From: Prosthecobacter sp.
GTDB lineage: Bacteria; Verrucomicrobiota; Verrucomicrobiia; Verrucomicrobiales; Verrucomicrobiaceae
Assembly (NCBI GenBank): GCA_017853885.1
Contig: JAFMIR010000003.1
Span: 111,629 to 175,628, forward strand
DNA: 64,000 nt
Direction: 5' to 3'
This document shows positions 8,411-17,555 of this stretch, one piece after another. The notes below the pieces were generated by a model. The model was not told the DNA's origin. It saw only the letters and a list, made by a program, of their open reading frames with translations, and did not search any database. A program made the position numbers and the translations under genes. How positions within the stretch are numbered: the stretch's first letter is position 1; each line of letters starts with the position of its first letter.

Positions 8411-9726
8411 GGCTGTGGGTGAGTGAGGCGGGCCTTCAGGCGACCCATGAACATGTTGAAGATGAGGAAGGCCACGCCGATGACGATGAAGGCGAGACCT
8501 TTGGCGAGCAGCGAGAGATCACTCTCACACATGCGGGCGATGAGCAGGATGGAGAGCAGGGCCGCACCAAGCCTCGGAGCGCCGCGTCTGCCGCTGAATT
8601 CGAGCACGATGAGCGTGATGCCGAGCGCGAGTAGATGCAGCGTCATGAGCCACGGGATAGCCGCTGAGGCGTTGGTGCCAAAAACAAGGCCCACGAGCGG
8701 CACGAGTGTGATCGAGCTCACCGCGAGCACGGCCCAGCGATGCGTGCGAAGGGCTTGAAACGCGAACATTGCGGCGGCGGCGATCAAAACCCATGCCCAC
8801 GGCATTTTGGCGGCAGCGGCGTAGCCTTTCACGATGTCGTCGCCAGATTCGAGGAAGGTGTTCGTGATGCCAAACACAAGCAGGTAAAGGAAACCGAGCA
8901 CGATCTGCGGTTTGTGCCGCGATGGCGCGGCGAGGGCATTTGGACTCAGCGGGAACAAGGTTATCGCGGCAGCAGTGAAGGCTCCAAGAGCGAAGAAAAC
9001 CTCTTCATGTCCCCAGCTGCGATCAAAGTGCTGCTGCGTGGCAAAGTAGGCCGCGGCACCTAGGCCGAAAACAGCGCTCCAAGCCATGATCCAGCGCAGC
9101 GTGACCGAGAGAGGCTTGTCGAGTCGCAGGCCAGGCCAGAAGGGAAACAGGCCGAGTAGCAGCAAAGGGTAGATGAGTGGGCTGTGATGCCACACTTTGC
9201 CGAGATCACACTGATGAATGGACCATTCGGCGATGGCGATGAGGTAAAAGATGGCCACCGAGGTGGAGCGCAGCAACCACACGAGCGGTAGGCTGAGCAG
9301 CAACCACGCAAAGAGGAAGTCCGGCCACTGGCCGCCGAGATGGTAGATCTGGGAAACGAGGGCGATGCAGGCCCCCGTAGCCATCGTTTGCAGCATTGCG
9401 GCGGTTTCACGCACCCACGCCGCGACGGAGTCACCTTTTCGTAGCACGATGGAGCTAAAGACTTGCGAGCTGAGCAGCGGCAGGAAGGCAAACAACAGTC
9501 GCACGGGCCGCGTGAAGTCATCCCAGTTGTAACCGATCACGGCGATGAGTCCCGCGCCGATGAGCAGTGCTCCGAGCGCACCCATGATGAGCTGTGCCAC
9601 ACCGGGTTGTGAATCATCCACCGGATGCCGATGGCGCAGCATGGCGGCGTTTTCAGCCGTGACGAGGCTGTCGCGTTCCCATTGCGGGAGTTGATCGTGC
9701 AGCCAGCGGTGATGGGAGGCGTTCAT
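8407..9726 (-). CDS. DUF2157 domain-containing integral membrane protein
   Basis: About 439 residues. The ATG at 9726 (MNASHHRWLHDQLPQWERDS) is preferred to a TTG 39 bp upstream because DUF2157 proteins begin with such a short cytoplasmic segment. After residue 50 it is almost entirely hydrophobic, with at least 11 predicted membrane helices; MGALGALLIGAGLIAVIGYN followed by WDDFTRP is the family hallmark. It is co-transcribed with the GDYXXLXY partner through an ATGA overlap, and the pair probably forms one membrane unit of unknown role. Upstream lies maf on the same strand, about 60 bp away. Confidence 0.82.
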   Translation of the reverse strand: MNASHHRWLHDQLPQWERDSLVTAENAAMLRHRHPVDDSQPGVAQLIMGALGALLIGAGLIAVIGYNWDDFTRPVRLLFAFLPLLSSQVFSSIVLRKGDSVAAWVRETAAMLQTMATGACIALVSQIYHLGGQWPDFLFAWLLLSLPLVWLLRSTSVAIFYLIAIAEWSIHQCDLGKVWHHSPLIYPLLLLGLFPFWPGLRLDKPLSVTLRWIMAWSAVFGLGAAAYFATQQHFDRSWGHEEVFFALGAFTAAAITLFPLSPNALAAPSRHKPQIVLGFLYLLVFGITNTFLESGDDIVKGYAAAAKMPWAWVLIAAAAMFAFQALRTHRWAVLAVSSITLVPLVGLVFGTNASAAIPWLMTLHLLALGITLIVLEFSGRRGAPRLGAALLSILLIARMCESDLSLLAKGLAFIVIGVAFLIFNMFMGRLKARLTHPQP

Positions 9727-9786
9727 GATGGCTGGATGGAAGCCGTGTTCGTCATCATGCGCCAATCGAAATTCACAATACGATCA

Positions 9787-10374
9787 TCAAGCGATGGAAT
9801 GGCCTTCGAGCACCTGCATGAGCCGCTCGACGGGTAGGCCCACCACATTGCTGAAGGAACCCTCCATACGCTCAAGCAGCATGTCCGTGTGGGCTTGGAT
9901 ACCGTAGGCACCTGCTTTGTCGAGCGGGTTCACTAGGTTGTGATAGTCACGGATTGCGGTATCGCTCAGCGGCTTGAAGGTGACGTGTGTGATGACGTGA
10001 AACTTTTCTATGAGCGCACCATCACGGGCAAGCACGACACCGGTGCAAACCTCATGCGAACGACCTGAGAGCTGGCGAACCATGCGCAACGCTTCATCCA
10101 TATCCGCAGGCTTTGCGAGCGGCTCGCCATCCACATAGACGAGCGTATCTGCGCCCAGCACGAGACGGCCCGGGCACATCGCAGAGCCCGCAAGAGCCTT
10201 CCGCTTTGCATTTTCGACCGTGAGTTCCTCGGGAGTCATCGATGCATCGTGCGCCTCCTCGACCTCGGGGCATATCACTTCAAAGCTCACGCCCGCCTTG
10301 CGTAGCAAATCGGCACGGCGTGGCGAAGCCGAGGCCAGCACAAGAAGAGGCGATGCAGTCTGCGTGTTGCTCAC
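9787..10374 (-). CDS. maf: Maf family nucleoside triphosphate pyrophosphatase
   Basis: A cytosolic house-cleaning enzyme hydrolysing non-canonical or modified nucleoside triphosphates to monophosphates. The GTG at 10374 is chosen because it forms a GTGA overlap with the stop of the upstream lipoprotein gene and gives the normal length of 195 residues (VSNTQTASPLLVLASASPRR). The core motif LASASPRRADLL, the EExxD-type VEEAHD region, LGADTLVYVDGEPLAKP and KAGAYGIQ are all present. Members of this type usually act on dTTP/UTP or m7GTP; which is not clear here. It may share a transcript with the lipoprotein gene and the DUF2157 pair. Confidence 0.95.
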   Translation of the reverse strand: MSNTQTASPLLVLASASPRRADLLRKAGVSFEVICPEVEEAHDASMTPEELTVENAKRKALAGSAMCPGRLVLGADTLVYVDGEPLAKPADMDEALRMVRQLSGRSHEVCTGVVLARDGALIEKFHVITHVTFKPLSDTAIRDYHNLVNPLDKAGAYGIQAHTDMLLERMEGSFSNVVGLPVERLMQVLEGHSIA

Positions 10375-10616
10375 GCGTTGCGTTTTTCGATGGTGGCTAC
10401 ATCGTCCTGACGGATCACAGCGTCGCGATTGTCCAGCGTGCGATAGCGGTAGTAGCCGGTGCTTTCCTGAAGCAACGGTTTGCCATGGCACAAGACTTCA
10501 CGGCCATCCTTCGTCTTGATGCAGTAGGAGCCGGGACTGGATTTTAGATCAGGGATGGCGCATGCGGAAAACAGCGTCAGCATAACGATGATGGCGAAGC
10601 TCTGGAGAGGTTTCAT
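10371..10616 (-). CDS. YgdI/YgdR-like small lipoprotein
   Basis: An 81-residue protein with a lipoprotein signal (MKPLQSFAIIVMLTLFSACA, lipobox Cys19). The mature part resembles the YgdI/YgdR family: IKTKDGREVLCHGKPLLQES, then TGYYRYRTLDNRDAVIRQDD, matching the TxDGxxxxxxGKPxxDxxTGxYxYxD pattern of this small SH3-like fold. Family function is unknown; proteins are anchored to inner or outer membrane. Its stop overlaps the maf GTG (GTGA), so maf translation is probably coupled to it. Confidence 0.75.
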   Translation of the reverse strand: MKPLQSFAIIVMLTLFSACAIPDLKSSPGSYCIKTKDGREVLCHGKPLLQESTGYYRYRTLDNRDAVIRQDDVATIEKRNA

Positions 10617-10747
10617 GGAACACGAATCTTTGGGGGCAAAACGGCATTTTGCAGGCAGCCCTTTCGACTACGATGTTCATCTGCGGACAGTTTTTCAAGC
10701 AACGACCTGTTTGAACCTGATCGTCATCTTTTTACCTTTGTCATCAC

Positions 10748-11617
10748 ATGACTGACTTCCCTCCTGCCATCGGTATCATTGGCGGCTCCGGCCTCTACGA
10801 ACTGGATGGCTTCTCCAACCGCCGGGAGATCGACCTCGATACTCCTTTTGGCCCACCGAGTGACACGCTAATTGCGGGTGATTTTGCCGGTCGGCGCGTG
10901 GTATTCCTGCCTCGGCATGGCAAAGGGCACCGTATCTTGCCCACGGAGCTGAATCATCGCGCCAACATTTGGGCGCTGCGTAGCCTGAACGTGCGCTGGA
11001 TCATTGCTGTGACCGCCGTTGGCAGCCTCCAAGAGCGCTATCACCCGCGGGACATCTTATTACCAGATCAATTTTTCGATCGCACCAGCCGCCGTGAGTA
11101 TCACACCTTCTTTGGCCGTGGCATCGTGGCCCATGTAGCTTTTGGTGATCCTATTTCGACGAGTCTGCGCACCCTTTTGCATGAGGAAAGCGCTGCTCTG
11201 GGCCTGCGCGTGCACAATGGAGGCACCTACGTGTGCATGGATGGCCCGGCTTTCTCCACGCGTGCGGAATCCAACGCAAATCGCCAGCTGGGTTTTGATG
11301 TCATCGGCATGACCAACTTGCCGGAGGCCAAGCTCGCCCGCGAGGCGGAGATCGCCCTCGCCACTCTGGCAATGATCACGGATTACGATTGCTGGAAGGT
11401 TGAGGAAGCAGCGGTAACTGCAGAGGCAGTGATCGGCCATTTGCAGGCCAATGTGGCATCGGCCAAAGCCATTCTCGCCCGCGTCATCCCACGCATTCCC
11501 ACTGTTCCGGATGCTCCCGAGCATTGCGCCCTCGACACAGCCATCATGACGCACCGCTCCCTCTGGCCCAGCAACACCGTGGAGGAACTGCTACCCATCC
11601 TCAGCCGCTTCATTTGA
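10748..11617 (+). CDS. mtnP: S-methyl-5'-thioadenosine phosphorylase
   Basis: Cytosolic phosphorylase cleaving 5'-methylthioadenosine to adenine and methylthioribose-1-phosphate in methionine salvage and polyamine by-product clearance. The 289 residues fit the family. Marks are IGIIGGSGLYELDGF at the N-terminus (phosphate site), VFLPRHGKGHRILP, ICVDGPAFSTRAE-like CMDGPAFSTRAESN, GMTNLPEAKLAREAEI, and ITDYDCW, which is diagnostic for MTA phosphorylase over purine nucleoside phosphorylase. It stands alone, divergent from the lipoprotein/maf operon with about 130 bp between, and is followed by tRNA-Cys. No other salvage gene is in the window. Confidence 0.96.
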   Translation: MTDFPPAIGIIGGSGLYELDGFSNRREIDLDTPFGPPSDTLIAGDFAGRRVVFLPRHGKGHRILPTELNHRANIWALRSLNVRWIIAVTAVGSLQERYHPRDILLPDQFFDRTSRREYHTFFGRGIVAHVAFGDPISTSLRTLLHEESAALGLRVHNGGTYVCMDGPAFSTRAESNANRQLGFDVIGMTNLPEAKLAREAEIALATLAMITDYDCWKVEEAAVTAEAVIGHLQANVASAKAILARVIPRIPTVPDAPEHCALDTAIMTHRSLWPSNTVEELLPILSRFI

Positions 11618-11650
11618 CACACGGAAGCCTCGCGCCTAATGTCCAATTAC

Positions 11651-11669
11651 TTTCCTCTAAGATAGGAAA
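11651..11669 (+). other. Short inverted repeat just upstream of tRNA-Cys
   Basis: TTTCCT and AGGAAA form a 6-bp stem around a 7-nt loop, ending one base before the tRNA. It may terminate or process the mtnP transcript or mark the tRNA 5' leader. There is no U-run, so a classical terminator is not supported. Confidence 0.25.
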
Positions 11670-11670
11670 T

Positions 11671-11745
11671 GGCGAGGTAGCAAAGTGGTAATGCACTGGT
11701 CTGCAAAACCGGTATGCGCGGGTTCAATTCCCGCCCTCGCCTCCA
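11671..11745 (+). tRNA. tRNA-Cys (GCA)
   Basis: A full cloverleaf with encoded CCA. The acceptor stem GGCGAGG pairs with CCTCGCC at 11735-11741, the discriminator is T (a Cys identity element), and the CCA is 11743-11745. The anticodon loop CTGCAAA gives GCA. The T arm GCGGG-TTCAATT-CCCGC is intact. No integrase or direct repeat is seen beside it. Confidence 0.97.
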
Positions 11746-11909
11746 CTTTCAGCGAAGCCCAATGATTTGACTGATCTTCTCAGAGGGCGCTTCAGTCCTG
11801 AGGACTCCGCCAGCAGCGACAGCTCGAAGCTTCCAACCGTCAAGGTTATTTGGACGGCCCGACCCTCAGCAGCGGAAAAGAGAGACAACCAATTCCTTCC
11901 CATTGGTTT

Positions 11910-14144
11910 TTACTGCTCGTGCACGATGACAAACGTGCATTGCTTCTGCCCTGTGGCGGGATCTTGAACTTCGATTTCGTGGCGACCGGGTTTGAGGTGG
12001 GCGATCGGGTAGCCCTTTTCGAGGCGGATGTCGAGGCTCGAAGAGGACCAGCGAGGGGCGCGGGTGCCTTCGGCTTGCAGGAGGAGATGGGAGCCATTGC
12101 CTGGGATGTCGGGATCGAGGCGAATGACGGTGCCCGGGATGGGATGAGTGATGCGGAGCTGGGGGTTTGTTTCTTCGATGGCGACTGTGACGAGGTCACC
12201 AAGCCAGTTTTCACGTGAGGAAATCCACGCGGCATACTCGCGGGGCAGAATAGCACGGCCGCGGTTGTCGTAATCGGCAGCCGTGGCGGGTGGTGGCAAA
12301 TTTCCGATAATGAAGAGTTCTTCGCGGCTGAGGCGGCTGGGTGGAGCTTGCGGCGTCAGGTGATGACCGGTGCGCGGGTCGATGCGGGCTCGCACAAGGC
12401 CGGTGGGTAGCGCTGGCCATTGGGCCGCGCGGTGCTCATGAAGGTGGAGCATCACATCACGGAAGATGGGGCCTGCCCCAGTAATGCCGGAAACGTCCTG
12501 CATGGGGGTGTTGTCGAAATTGCCAACCCACACACCGACCGTGAAGTCGGCGGTGAAGCCAAGTGTCCAGTTGTCGCGGAAGGAGGTGCTGGTGCCGGTT
12601 TTGGCGGCGCAGCGAAATGGCAGGCGCAGTGGTGAATGCGCACCGAAGACCCTTTCACGTGCTTGGTTGTCGCTGAGGATGTCTGCGATCAGGTAGCATT
12701 CCTTTTCGGGAAGTAGGCGGCGCATGTCGGATGGGGTATTTTGCAAGCGCCAAGGCTTGTGAAGACCGAGGCGGGCGAGGGTGGCGTAGGCGTTCGTGAG
12801 CTCGATCAGGCGCACGGGCGCGTTGCCGATGGTCAAACCGAGGCCGTAGTGCTCGAAGGGCTCGGTGAGCGTGCTGAGGCCGAGTTCTTGAAGCTTCGCG
12901 AGCAAGGTCTTCGCGCCGCCGATGCGGTCAAGCACTCGGACGGCGGAGATGTTGAGTGAGTTTCCGAGGGCGGCGCGGTAGGTCATGGGCCCGAAGTGGC
13001 GAAGCGCGTAGTTCTCTGGCTTGTAGGTGCCGGTGGCAGTGATGAACTCGATGGGCAGGTCCGCGACGATGTTGCTTGGAGTGGCGCCGCTTTCGAAGGC
13101 GAGCAAATAAGTGAAGGGCTTCAACGCCGAGCCAGGTGAGCGCGGCACCCACGATCCATTGATCTGCCCACCATCCTTGGCAAAGAAGTCGCGAGAGCCC
13201 ACGAGCGCGAGCACATTGCCGCTGGCATTCTCGATGACGACGACGGCCGCGTGACCGACGTTTTTGGGCTGTAGGGCCACGAGGCGTTGTGTGACGATGA
13301 TTTCGACTTGGTGCTGCAAAAGCGCGTCGATGGTCGTGTGGGTCGATTCGGAGCCTTTCAAGGTCTCGACGACATGAGGAGCCACGAAACCGCCGCTGAA
13401 GCGATGGATCACGATTTCTTGGGCGAGAGCGGTTTGCAGCTGTTCGCGGCTTAGCCAGCCCTGCGCATGCATTTTCTCCAAAATGGTTCGCTGGCGAGGC
13501 AGGATGCTATTCACCTCGCGAAAGGGATTCCAGCGTGTGGGGCTCTGTGGCAGGGCCGCTAGTAGGGCACACTCTGCAGGCGTGAGATCGGCGAGCGGCT
13601 TGTGGAAGTAGCCTGACGCGGCGGTGGCAATGCCGGTCAGGTTGTTACCGAAGGAGATGCGGCTCAGGTAGGCGGCGAGCACCTCCTCGTGGCTCCAGCT
13701 CATGGCGAGGCGACGGGCTTGCAATGCTTCTTGGAGCTTCACACCGAAGCTGCGGCGACCTCTCTGTGGCGTGAGGTTTTTGATGAGTTGCTGATGAATC
13801 GTGGATGCGCCGGAGACGATCTTGCCGCTTCGTGCGTTGTCCCACGCGGCGCGAGCGATGGCGAGGAGATCGATGCCACCATGAAAGAAGAAGCGCTTAT
13901 CTTCGGCAGCGAGCATCGCGTGTCGCATGACCGCAGGGATCTCATCGAAATGCACTGGGCTGGCTTTCCGCGTGCCGTTTTCATCCAACAGATGCCGCAG
14001 CGGGGTACCATCGCGTGCCAGAAACACGGGTGAAGCCGCTGGCGGCTTGAGATCGGGTAGCTCGACGAGCCACGGGAGACCCCACCATCCTGCGGCGAGC
14101 AGCGCGGCAAGAATGGCAAGGCGTTTCATCCAGCGGCCAGACAC
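11910..14144 (-). CDS. pbpC: Penicillin-binding protein 1C (bifunctional transglycosylase/transpeptidase)
   Basis: An inner-membrane-anchored peptidoglycan synthase-like protein of about 744 residues. The start is a GTG at 14144 or an ATG at 14129; both precede the single membrane helix (LAILAALLAAGWWGLPWLVE). The GT51 domain shows AAEDKRFFFHGGID, STIHQQLIKNLTPQRG and SRISFGNNLTGI. The transpeptidase domain has the SxxK motif in PGSALKPFTYL, SxN in GNSLNISAVR, and KTG in CAAKTGTSTSFRDNW. The last 90 residues match the BiPBP_C domain of PBP1C. In E. coli pbpC is next to the alpha-2-macroglobulin gene yfhM; that partner is absent here. The upstream DUF1080 gene ends only 6 bp away, so the two may share a transcript. 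Confidence 0.95.
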   Translation of the reverse strand: MSGRWMKRLAILAALLAAGWWGLPWLVELPDLKPPAASPVFLARDGTPLRHLLDENGTRKASPVHFDEIPAVMRHAMLAAEDKRFFFHGGIDLLAIARAAWDNARSGKIVSGASTIHQQLIKNLTPQRGRRSFGVKLQEALQARRLAMSWSHEEVLAAYLSRISFGNNLTGIATAASGYFHKPLADLTPAECALLAALPQSPTRWNPFREVNSILPRQRTILEKMHAQGWLSREQLQTALAQEIVIHRFSGGFVAPHVVETLKGSESTHTTIDALLQHQVEIIVTQRLVALQPKNVGHAAVVVIENASGNVLALVGSRDFFAKDGGQINGSWVPRSPGSALKPFTYLLAFESGATPSNIVADLPIEFITATGTYKPENYALRHFGPMTYRAALGNSLNISAVRVLDRIGGAKTLLAKLQELGLSTLTEPFEHYGLGLTIGNAPVRLIELTNAYATLARLGLHKPWRLQNTPSDMRRLLPEKECYLIADILSDNQARERVFGAHSPLRLPFRCAAKTGTSTSFRDNWTLGFTADFTVGVWVGNFDNTPMQDVSGITGAGPIFRDVMLHLHEHRAAQWPALPTGLVRARIDPRTGHHLTPQAPPSRLSREELFIIGNLPPPATAADYDNRGRAILPREYAAWISSRENWLGDLVTVAIEETNPQLRITHPIPGTVIRLDPDIPGNGSHLLLQAEGTRAPRWSSSSLDIRLEKGYPIAHLKPGRHEIEVQDPATGQKQCTFVIVHEQ

Positions 14145-14150
14145 GAGAGG

Positions 14151-15110
14151 TTACTTCACGACGGGGCGAAGCAGCATGTTGCGATAGTCCACGTTGGTGT
14201 GGTCGCCTTGAAGATAGATGGGGCCGGGCTTGAATTCATCGCTGGTGATCGCGCCGCCAGTGCAGCCGAGCACGGGCTGGTTGTCGATGATGGTCTTGCC
14301 ATTGAGGATGACGGTGAGGTGGCGGTCCACGAGCGTGATGTCGAGCGTCTGCCATTCGCCAATGGGCTTCTCCGCGTTCACGCTCGGTGTGATGCGGCTG
14401 TAAAGGGCGCCCATGTGGTGGGAGTCGAGCGGTTTGCCAAAGCTCTCCATGATCTGCACCTCGTAGATACCGCGAAGGTAGATGCCGCTGTTGCTGCCTT
14501 CCTGCGTGCGGACTTCTGTCTTGAGGTTGAAGTCTTCAAACTCAGCATCGGTGCGCAGATTACCAAAATGCTTGCCTTTTTCCTTGGTGACACGGTTTTG
14601 CAGGATGCCATCGACGACGCTCCAGCCGTTGTCGGCACCTTCTTTGAGCATGTGCCAGCCGGTCAAGTCATTGCCATTGAGGAGCTGGATCTGCGGGCCA
14701 AATTTGACTTTGGACAGGTCGGGCTTCGCCGGGATCTCCGCGATGCGTTTGCCGGTGAAATCGGCAGGCTGGCCCATCTGCTTGCCCTGAGGATTGTGCT
14801 TCGCGGTAGTGAGCTTCAGCACATCACCCTGGGCGACGGCAGTGATGGTCTCGGTGGTGACCTTGCCTTCCTTGTTCTTCTGCTCGCGCGTGACGATCAA
14901 TTTGTCGCCCTCGATCTTTGTGCCTGCGGTGGGCACCACGCTGCCGCCACCCCAAAGTACGCTGGAGCTGAGTTGGCCGTCTTTCTCTTCCACACCGAGC
15001 CAGCCGGCACCGCCGCCCGGGATCGTGAGAGCCCAACGGCCTAGGTAGGGATTCGTGGCGCTGGCGGAGACGCACAGCACGAGGAGGAGGGAGATAACGA
15101 TGTGTTTCAT
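14151..15110 (-). CDS. DUF1080 (3-keto-disaccharide hydrolase-like) secreted protein
   Basis: A 319-residue exported protein with a Sec signal (MKHIVISLLLVLCVSASA). Residues about 20-130 form a beta-rich domain beginning NPYLGRWALTIPGGGAGWLG. Residues about 140-319 are the DUF1080 concanavalin-like fold: LLNGNDLTGWHMLKEG, WSVVDGILQNR, EGSNSGIYLRGIYEVQIMES, and PIYLQGDHTNVDYRNMLLRP at the end. Some DUF1080 enzymes hydrolyse 3-keto-glucosides; many are uncharacterised. The two-domain layout is common in Planctomycetes and Verrucomicrobiota, where such proteins handle polysaccharides. No sugar-degradation operon surrounds it. Confidence 0.92.
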   Translation of the reverse strand: MKHIVISLLLVLCVSASATNPYLGRWALTIPGGGAGWLGVEEKDGQLSSSVLWGGGSVVPTAGTKIEGDKLIVTREQKNKEGKVTTETITAVAQGDVLKLTTAKHNPQGKQMGQPADFTGKRIAEIPAKPDLSKVKFGPQIQLLNGNDLTGWHMLKEGADNGWSVVDGILQNRVTKEKGKHFGNLRTDAEFEDFNLKTEVRTQEGSNSGIYLRGIYEVQIMESFGKPLDSHHMGALYSRITPSVNAEKPIGEWQTLDITLVDRHLTVILNGKTIIDNQPVLGCTGGAITSDEFKPGPIYLQGDHTNVDYRNMLLRPVVK

Positions 15111-15153
15111 GGTGGAATACGGGCGGAGAAAACGTGGGCGGTGCGCTGGTCCT

Positions 15154-16086
15154 TCAAGACACTACGGCATGAATGTCGCTGACGATGGTGCGAGCCCGTT
15201 GCCGCATCCACGAAATGGCCCAAGCAACACCAAACAACAGTGTGCCAGCGACGACCACCGCCGCCGCCATCGGGCAACCGAGGATCAGCGAGAGATGCAG
15301 GCCGCCGATGGCGCTGACGGCTGCGTGTAGCACACTGAGGACAAGGCAAATGGGCAATCGCGTGCTCAAAAGCTGAGCCGTGGCACCTGGTAGGATGAGC
15401 ATGGCGATCACGAGGATCGCGCCGACACTTTCAAAGGCGGCGACGATCACGATCGACAGCGACGCCATGAGTGCGAGATGCATTTTACCCGGCGCAAAGC
15501 CCTGCGAACCGGCGAGTAGCGCATCGAAGGAGGTGATGAGCAGTTCTTTGTAAAACAGCACGATCAAAACGACCACGATGAGCGCCACGCCGCCCATCAC
15601 GAGCACCGGCACAGGCATGCCCAGCGAATGCTCAGCTAACGCGAGATGGCTCAACTCACCATACAGAACGCATTCGGCGTCAAGGTGAACCTTCGAGGCG
15701 AATACATTGATCAGCACTACGCCGAGTGCGAACAGCGAGCAAAAGGTGATCCCAATGGCTGCATCCGCTTTGATGCGGCTGCGGGTGTGAAGGAACTCAA
15801 TCAAAAACGTGGTGATAAGCCCCGCGCCGAGCGCGCCTGCAAGCATCGCCGGCAGCGTGAGTTTGCCGGAAATCAAAAACGCTACCGCCAACCCAGGCAG
15901 CACGCTGTGGCTGATCGCATCACCGACCAAGGCCATGCGGCGAAGGATGAGATAGTTGCCGACGAGACCGCAGGCTGTCGTCACAAGGAAAGCCATCAGC
16001 GTCATCCAACCATAGGTCGGCAGATCCGTCGTCCACGGAGCGACGAAGACGCGATGGGCATCGAAGGGCGGAAGAAGATCAGGCAT
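15154..16086 (-). CDS. ytgD: Metal ABC transporter permease, YtgD-like
   Basis: An ABC-3 family permease of 310 residues with about eight membrane helices. The ATG at 16086 is preferred to the TTG immediately before it. Family marks are LRRMALVGDAISHSVLPGLA near residue 55, then FLHTRSRIKADAAIGITFCS, and FESVGAILVIAMLILPGATA near the C-terminal third. It lies 20 bp downstream of the permease-repressor gene and is the last gene of the minus-strand operon. Together with the other permease it should form the heterodimeric channel for Mn, Fe or Zn; the metal cannot be decided from sequence. Confidence 0.93.
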   Translation of the reverse strand: MPDLLPPFDAHRVFVAPWTTDLPTYGWMTLMAFLVTTACGLVGNYLILRRMALVGDAISHSVLPGLAVAFLISGKLTLPAMLAGALGAGLITTFLIEFLHTRSRIKADAAIGITFCSLFALGVVLINVFASKVHLDAECVLYGELSHLALAEHSLGMPVPVLVMGGVALIVVVLIVLFYKELLITSFDALLAGSQGFAPGKMHLALMASLSIVIVAAFESVGAILVIAMLILPGATAQLLSTRLPICLVLSVLHAAVSAIGGLHLSLILGCPMAAAVVVAGTLLFGVAWAISWMRQRARTIVSDIHAVVS

Positions 16087-16106
16087 CAAATGACGAATGC
16101 TTCATT

Positions 16107-17555
16107 TTAGTAACCGGTGGGTTTTCCAAGGTTCGGCTTGGCGATGGCAGCGTGAATGTCACGCGCACCGGGGATGGCTTTGCCGTGAGGATCGGTCTGC
16201 GGGAAGTCGAGGCGGCGTTCGAGCTGGCGCACCGTGTCCTCACCGAGGACGTGCTCGATTTTTTCGGCATCATCGTGCACGTGGTCGGCGCCGTATTGCA
16301 TGATGTTAGTGAGGTAAAGCTCCCAAAGGCGGTGATTGCGCACAATGGCACTGGCTTTGCGCCAGCCTTCCGGCGTGAAGTGTAGCATGCTGCCGTCTTC
16401 GGTAAGGGTGGCAAGTTTTTGACGGATCAGATCGTCGCTTCGTTGCCGGATTTGTTCCAGAGGCTCGCGTCGTGTGTTGGCGAGTTCGAGGAGTGTGATT
16501 CCTTCCTCACGGAAGCCGTAGCGTTCGGCGAGGTGGTACATGGCCTTGAGGGTGTTTTCGCGTTCGATGCGGCATTTCTGTGTTTGTTGCCTCCACAGCC
16601 GCGTGAGCCAGCCCTGCTTCGGGCTGAACAAAAAGGTCATTGTGAACACCAACGAGCCCGCGAGCACCATAAAGGGTCCGGTGGGTAGATTGGAGCCGAG
16701 GAAGGAAAAAAAGGCTCCGAAGACCGCCGTGGCGATACCGATGATCGCGGATAAGATGAGCACGCGATGGAGGCGATCCGTCAAAAGGCAAGCGGTGGCC
16801 GGTGGAATGATGAGCATGGCTGAAACGAGCACGACGCCGACCGCCTGCATGGCGGTGACGACAGCGAAAGAGATGAGCAGCATCATCGCATGATGCAAAA
16901 AGCCCATCGGCAGGCCCAAACTCTCGCCAAAGGCCCGATGGAAGCTCAGCGTGAGCAGTCCACGATAGCCGAAAGTGACAAACAGCAGCGTCAGGCCTGA
17001 GGTGACGGCCATCAAAGTGATGTCATGGCCATTCATGGCAGCGGCTTGGCCGAAGAGGAACTTATCGATGCCGCTTTTGTTGCCACTGGGCAGCCTTTGA
17101 ATCATGCCGATGAGGCAGATGCCGATGGCGTAGAACGAAGAAAGCACGAGACCCATCGCGGCATCTTCTTTGAGCCTTGTCGTGCGCGTGATCGCGCTCA
17201 CGGTGAGCATCGAGAGACAACCGACCAGCGTTGCGCCGATTAAAATGGCCAGTGGGTCCTTCGTGTGGTTCCAGAGAAATCCGAGCGCAACGCCGGGGAG
17301 AACCGCGTGCGAAAGTGTGTCTCCAACTAGTGACATTCGCCGCACGACGACGAATCCACCGAGAAGGCCACAATTGAGTCCAAGTAGAATGCAGCCGAGA
17401 AGAGCGAGGCGCAGTGAGGGATCGCTGAAGGTGAAGAAGCGAAGGGCCTGCTCGGTGATGGAAGTTTCGGTGAGGTCGCCGATGCGTGCCGCATGAGCAG
17501 CGTTTGTCAGCAAAAGCCAGATGACTGGCAAAACGACAGTCTTGGGAAATCTCAT
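16107..17555 (-). CDS. ytgCR: Metal ABC permease fused to a DtxR/MntR-like repressor domain (YtgC-YtgR type)
   Basis: This 482-residue protein joins two functions. Residues 1-312 are an ABC-3 permease with a signal-like N-terminus, VVRRMSLVGDTLSHAVLPGV, and MQAVGVVLVSAMLIIPPATA. Residues 313-330 form a basic linker. Residues about 332-470 are a DtxR/MntR-like module: a winged-helix-like part (ITLLELANTRREPLEQIRQR, then LTEDGSMLHFTPEGWRKA) and a metal-binding/dimerisation part with His408 and Glu412 (NHRLWELYL), His427, Glu431, Glu434 and His435 (DHVHDDAEKIEH), matching MntR/DtxR ligand positions. In Chlamydia trachomatis CT069 the same fusion is cleaved to release the iron-dependent repressor YtgR. 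The ATG overlaps the ATPase stop by 4 bp. Processing here is inferred. Confidence 0.93.
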   Translation of the reverse strand: MRFPKTVVLPVIWLLLTNAAHAARIGDLTETSITEQALRFFTFSDPSLRLALLGCILLGLNCGLLGGFVVVRRMSLVGDTLSHAVLPGVALGFLWNHTKDPLAILIGATLVGCLSMLTVSAITRTTRLKEDAAMGLVLSSFYAIGICLIGMIQRLPSGNKSGIDKFLFGQAAAMNGHDITLMAVTSGLTLLFVTFGYRGLLTLSFHRAFGESLGLPMGFLHHAMMLLISFAVVTAMQAVGVVLVSAMLIIPPATACLLTDRLHRVLILSAIIGIATAVFGAFFSFLGSNLPTGPFMVLAGSLVFTMTFLFSPKQGWLTRLWRQQTQKCRIERENTLKAMYHLAERYGFREEGITLLELANTRREPLEQIRQRSDDLIRQKLATLTEDGSMLHFTPEGWRKASAIVRNHRLWELYLTNIMQYGADHVHDDAEKIEHVLGEDTVRQLERRLDFPQTDPHGKAIPGARDIHAAIAKPNLGKPTGY

